Source: Pseudomonadota bacterium (GTDB lineage Bacteria > Pseudomonadota > Gammaproteobacteria > Steroidobacterales > Steroidobacteraceae). Taken from it: a stretch of DNA of 8,540 bases. The position numbers were made by a program, and so were the translations under genes. The stretch spans positions 1 through 8,540 of the forward strand of contig JAFEDW010000075.1 of NCBI GenBank assembly GCA_018241455.1, in the 5' to 3' direction. Shown piece by piece: positions 6,070 through 8,540 of this stretch. The notes beneath the pieces were generated by a model. It was not told the DNA's origin and did not search any database. It saw only the letters and a list, made by a program, of their open reading frames with translations. Numbering within the stretch: the first letter of the stretch is position 1; each line of letters begins with the position of its first letter.

Positions 6070-7145
6070 AGACCGTGGTCGTCGACAAGATCGCCTCGAT
6101 CACGCAGGCCTGCGCGCTCGGCCACGAGCTGCGCATTGCCGACGAGATCCCGTCCGAGGAAGGCGTCGTCATCGTCGCCGAGATCCTCAACGACAAATCC
6201 ACCTACAACACGCTCGAGCTCACCAGCGGCCGCATGGCGAAAGTCGCGCGCGGCGATGTCGTGGTTGGCGCGCTGGGTCCCCGCAAGGCGCTGTTCGGCT
6301 ATTCGGGCCACGTGCCCGAATCGCTGAAACCGGGCGACGTGATCCAGATGCTGAACATCGGCGGCGTCATGGGCGTGTGCGACTCGGCGACGCCGGACAA
6401 GGGCAAGCCCTTCGACTGCCGCGTGCTCGGCGTCGTGCTGCAGTTCCCGTACCTCGGCGAGCGCATCGGCGTGCCGGCGCGCGTCGGCTTCCGCCGGCTC
6501 GACCATGGCGCCGCGCTCGACACGCGCGGCGTGCCAGTGGTAGCGCTGGCCGGCACCTGCATGGAGGCGGGCAAGACCGCGGCGGCGGCGGCGATCATCT
6601 CGCGCATGCGCCATCGCGGCCTCGTCGTCGATGCGTTCAAGGCGACCGGGGTTTCCCTGCGCCGCGACATCATGGCTTTCGAAGACGCGGGCGCGCGCAA
6701 GTCGATGCTGTTCACCGATCTCGGGGTCGTCACGACCTCGGCGCGCACCGGCCCGGCGTTGACGCGCACGATGCTGACCGAGCTCGCGGCCGGCAAGCCC
6801 GACGTCATCGTGTTCGAACTCGGTGACGGATTGCTCGGCACCTACGGGGTCGATGCGATCCTGAATGGCGAAGACATCCGCCGCGCGATCACCGGGCTCG
6901 TGCTGTCGGCCAATGACCCGGTCGCGGCCTGGGGCGGCGTGCAGTTGCTGCGCGATCGCTTCAAGGTCGAGCCGTGCATGGTCACCGGGCCATCCACCGA
7001 CAACCAGGTGGGCATCGACATCATCGAGCAGCAACTCAAGGTGCCGGCCTGCAACGCGATCAGCCATCCGGCTGCGCTCGGTGATGCGGTGATCGCTGCC
7101 GTGGGCCTGGGCAAGCGGGCGGCCGCCGCGCGCGCGGCCGAGTGA
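6066..7145 (+). CDS. Unassigned P-loop protein of BioD/DUF1611-like type inside the arginine operon
   Basis: 359 aa, not a textbook arginine enzyme; I cannot name it. Residues about 1-150 form a beta-rich N-terminal domain without a recognised motif (RGDVVVGALGPRKALFGYSG, 62-81; MLNIGGVMGVCD, 95-106). Residues 157-345 form a P-loop domain: GTCMEAGKT (163-171) has the GT-x5-GKT spacing of dethiobiotin synthetase BioD. Next come FKATGVSLRRD (191-201), where K193 sits like BioD's second active-site lysine, a Walker B-like DVIVFELGDG (246-255, E251), and LVLSANDPVAAWGG (278-291). The TG after the lysine and the ELGDG also recall DUF1611 proteins, one of which (DgcN) is reported as a D-glutamate N-acetyltransferase. 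GTG 6066 was chosen because it overlaps the argG stop (GTGA), with GGGAG 10 nt upstream. argC follows after 4 nt. An ATP-dependent or acyl-transfer role on an arginine intermediate is inference. Confidence 0.88.
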   Translation: MKTVVVDKIASITQACALGHELRIADEIPSEEGVVIVAEILNDKSTYNTLELTSGRMAKVARGDVVVGALGPRKALFGYSGHVPESLKPGDVIQMLNIGGVMGVCDSATPDKGKPFDCRVLGVVLQFPYLGERIGVPARVGFRRLDHGAALDTRGVPVVALAGTCMEAGKTAAAAAIISRMRHRGLVVDAFKATGVSLRRDIMAFEDAGARKSMLFTDLGVVTTSARTGPALTRTMLTELAAGKPDVIVFELGDGLLGTYGVDAILNGEDIRRAITGLVLSANDPVAAWGGVQLLRDRFKVEPCMVTGPSTDNQVGIDIIEQQLKVPACNAISHPAALGDAVIAAVGLGKRAAAARAAE

Positions 7146-7149
7146 GGCA

Positions 7150-8208
7150 ATGGAGCGCGTTCCAGCCATCGTGCTCGGCGGCACCGGCTATGTGGCCGGC
7201 GAACTGCTGCGCCTGATCGCCGCACATCCACGGCTGCGGCTGGCGGGAGTCATGTCGGATGGGAGCCCCGGCGCGCCAATCGCGCAGGCGTTTCCGCACC
7301 TTGCACCGGTCTACGCGAACGAGGTGTTCCAGTCACAGGCGCAGATCGAAGCCTTGCTGCAGCGCGAACGCGCGCCGGCGATATTGTCGGCCGCGCCGCA
7401 CGGTGTATCCGCCGCGTTGATCGATGCGCTGCTGGGCGTCGCCGAGCGCGCCGGCCACGCGCCGCGCGTCGTCGACATCTCGGCCGATTTTCGCTACGCG
7501 ACAACGGCCGAATACGAGGCGGTCTACGGGCATCCGCACGGCGCGCCGGCGCGGCTGGCGCAATTCACCTGCGCGGTGCCCGAACACCTGCGCGAGTTGA
7601 AGACCCCGCACGTGGCGCATCCCGGCTGCTTTGCGACGACGATATTGCTGGCCACCGTGCCATTGCTGGCGCTCGATCTGATCGAGCCGCAATTGTTCGT
7701 CGCTGCAGTGACCGGCAGCACCGGCTCGGGGCGCAAGCCGGTCGAGGGCACGCATCATCCGTTGCGGCACGGCGACCTGTACGCCTACAACGCGCTGACG
7801 CACCGGCACACCGCCGAGATCACGGCCTGCGCGCGCGCCGCGAGCGGCGTCGCGGCGCATTTCGCGTTCGTGCCACATTCGGGCCCGTATGCGCGTGGCA
7901 TCCACGCCACGGTCCAGGCGGTGCTCAAGCGACCGCTGGGCAGCGAGGCGCTGCGCGCACGGCTCGCAGACTTCTACCGGCATGCGCCGCTCGTGCACGT
8001 GGGCGACAAGCCGCCGCGCCTCAAGGACATCGTCGCCAGCGGCTATGCGCGGCTCGGCGCCGTGAGCGACGGGCGCACGGTCGCCGTGATGAGCGTGGCC
8101 GACAACCTGAACAAGGGCGCGGCCGGCGGCGCGATGCAGTGGCTGAACCGGCTGCTCGGCTTCGACGAAAGCCTCGGGCTCACGGCGCCTGCTGCCGGGT
8201 GGACCTGA
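7150..8208 (+). CDS. argC: N-acetyl-gamma-glutamyl-phosphate reductase
   Basis: NADPH-dependent reduction of N-acetyl-glutamyl phosphate to N-acetyl-glutamate semialdehyde, third step of arginine synthesis, cytoplasmic. 352 aa, normal length. The Rossmann glycine motif LGGTGYVAGELLRL (9-22) opens the protein. The active-site cysteine is in HPGCFATT (C160), followed by the phosphate/substrate loop GSTGSGRKP (189-197), the catalytic-base region THRHTAEI (217-224, H220), HFAFVPH (237-243), and the terminal dimer helix NLNKGAAGGAMQWLN (319-333). All key residues are present. ATG 7150 lies 4 nt after the P-loop gene, with GTGAGG just upstream. argD follows after 4 nt. If the pathway uses another acyl group, as N-succinyl does in some Bacteroidetes, this enzyme would act on that derivative; the sequence alone does not decide. 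Confidence 0.95.
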   Translation: MERVPAIVLGGTGYVAGELLRLIAAHPRLRLAGVMSDGSPGAPIAQAFPHLAPVYANEVFQSQAQIEALLQRERAPAILSAAPHGVSAALIDALLGVAERAGHAPRVVDISADFRYATTAEYEAVYGHPHGAPARLAQFTCAVPEHLRELKTPHVAHPGCFATTILLATVPLLALDLIEPQLFVAAVTGSTGSGRKPVEGTHHPLRHGDLYAYNALTHRHTAEITACARAASGVAAHFAFVPHSGPYARGIHATVQAVLKRPLGSEALRARLADFYRHAPLVHVGDKPPRLKDIVASGYARLGAVSDGRTVAVMSVADNLNKGAAGGAMQWLNRLLGFDESLGLTAPAAGWT

Positions 8209-8212
8209 AGCG

Positions 8213-8540
8213 ATGAACGCCGCCGCTACGACAGCCGCAACCGCCGCAAGCACCGCGCAGCCCGCCGCGACGGGGCGCGCCGATCCGCTCGCGCCGGTGT
8301 TTGCGCAATACCCATTGCCGGTGACGCACGCCGAGGGCGTGTGGCTGCACACCGCCGACGGACGCCGCGTGCTCGACCTGTACGGCGGCCACGCTGTCGC
8401 GGCGCTGGGCTACGCGCATCCCGGCTGGACGCGCGCGCTGCACTCGCAGGCGCAGGCGCTGAATTTCCAGAGCAACGCGGTGCCGCTCGACGTGCGCACG
8501 CGCGCGGCCGCGCGCCTGCTCGAGTTTGCCGGCGGCGCCT
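8213..8540 (+). CDS. argD: Acetylornithine aminotransferase, N-terminal part only
   Basis: PLP-dependent class III aminotransferase that converts N-acetyl-glutamate semialdehyde to N-acetylornithine with glutamate as donor. Only the first 109 residues are in the window, so the PLP lysine is not seen. The assignment rests on FAQYPLPVTHAEGVWLH, DGRRVLDLYGGHAV and ALGYAHPGWTRAL, typical of the ArgD N-terminus, and on its place after argC. DLYGGHAV with NFQSNAV resembles the ArgD-like enzymes I recall from Bacteroidetes. The first roughly 24 residues are an Ala/Thr-rich extension (MNAAATTAATAAS) not expected in the family. ATG 8213 (4 nt after argC) is used, but GTG 8297 would remove this extension and begin at the conserved region, though with no visible ribosome binding site. 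A different omega-aminotransferase remains possible until the rest is seen. Confidence 0.88.
   Translation, partial: MNAAATTAATAASTAQPAATGRADPLAPVFAQYPLPVTHAEGVWLHTADGRRVLDLYGGHAVAALGYAHPGWTRALHSQAQALNFQSNAVPLDVRTRAAARLLEFAGGA

Noticed and set aside
4735..7184. Long minus-strand open frames (4735-5775 and 5898-7184) opposite argG and the P-loop gene
   Set aside because: Same reason: biased composition, no motifs, and fully overlapped by well-supported genes.
1..8540. tRNA, rRNA, CRISPR, transposase, attachment site or replication origin
   Set aside because: Nothing of these types was recognised on either strand; the window is almost wholly occupied by metabolic genes.

Overview
The window is very GC-rich (roughly two-thirds GC, with G/C in most third codon positions) and almost fully coding, and reads as chromosomal DNA of a high-GC proteobacterium. 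A gammaproteobacterium of the Xanthomonadales/Steroidobacter kind is my best guess, from protein style alone and with low confidence. No rRNA, tRNA, CRISPR array, insertion sequence or phage gene is visible. Two gene blocks point away from each other across a 111-bp intergenic region (4242-4352).

Left block, minus strand, transcribed right to left: a glutathione S-transferase-like protein (4241-3606), a glutamine synthetase-family gamma-glutamyl-amine ligase (3534-2167), an NAD(P)-dependent aldehyde dehydrogenase (2148-754) and an iron-containing alcohol dehydrogenase (757 to beyond the left edge). The last two overlap by GTGA and the ligase-dehydrogenase gap is 18 nt. A ligase that caps an amine with glutamate, plus alcohol and aldehyde oxidation, suggests catabolism of an amino alcohol or similar amine by a gamma-glutamylated route. 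The substrate cannot be read from the sequence.

Right block, plus strand: argR (4353-4805), argG (4810-6069), an unassigned BioD/DUF1611-like P-loop protein (6066-7145), argC (7150-8208) and the start of argD (8213 to the right edge). Every junction is either a 4-nt gap or a 4-nt GTGA overlap, so this looks like a single arginine biosynthesis transcript headed by its own repressor gene. The promoter in front of argR (-35 TTGACT, 17-bp spacer, -10 CATACT) is covered by two 18-bp ARG-box-type palindromes placed exactly 3 bp apart, the classical ArgR operator layout. The operon is therefore very probably autoregulated and repressed by arginine.

The most interesting item is the P-loop gene embedded between argG and argC. 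It is translationally coupled to argG, lies in the arginine regulon, and is not one of the textbook arginine enzymes. ArgG and ArgD also resemble, from memory, the lineage seen in Bacteroidetes and Xanthomonas, where acylated intermediates are carried past the carbamoylation step. This raises the possibility of a variant arginine pathway in which the P-loop protein supplies or handles an acylated or otherwise activated intermediate.
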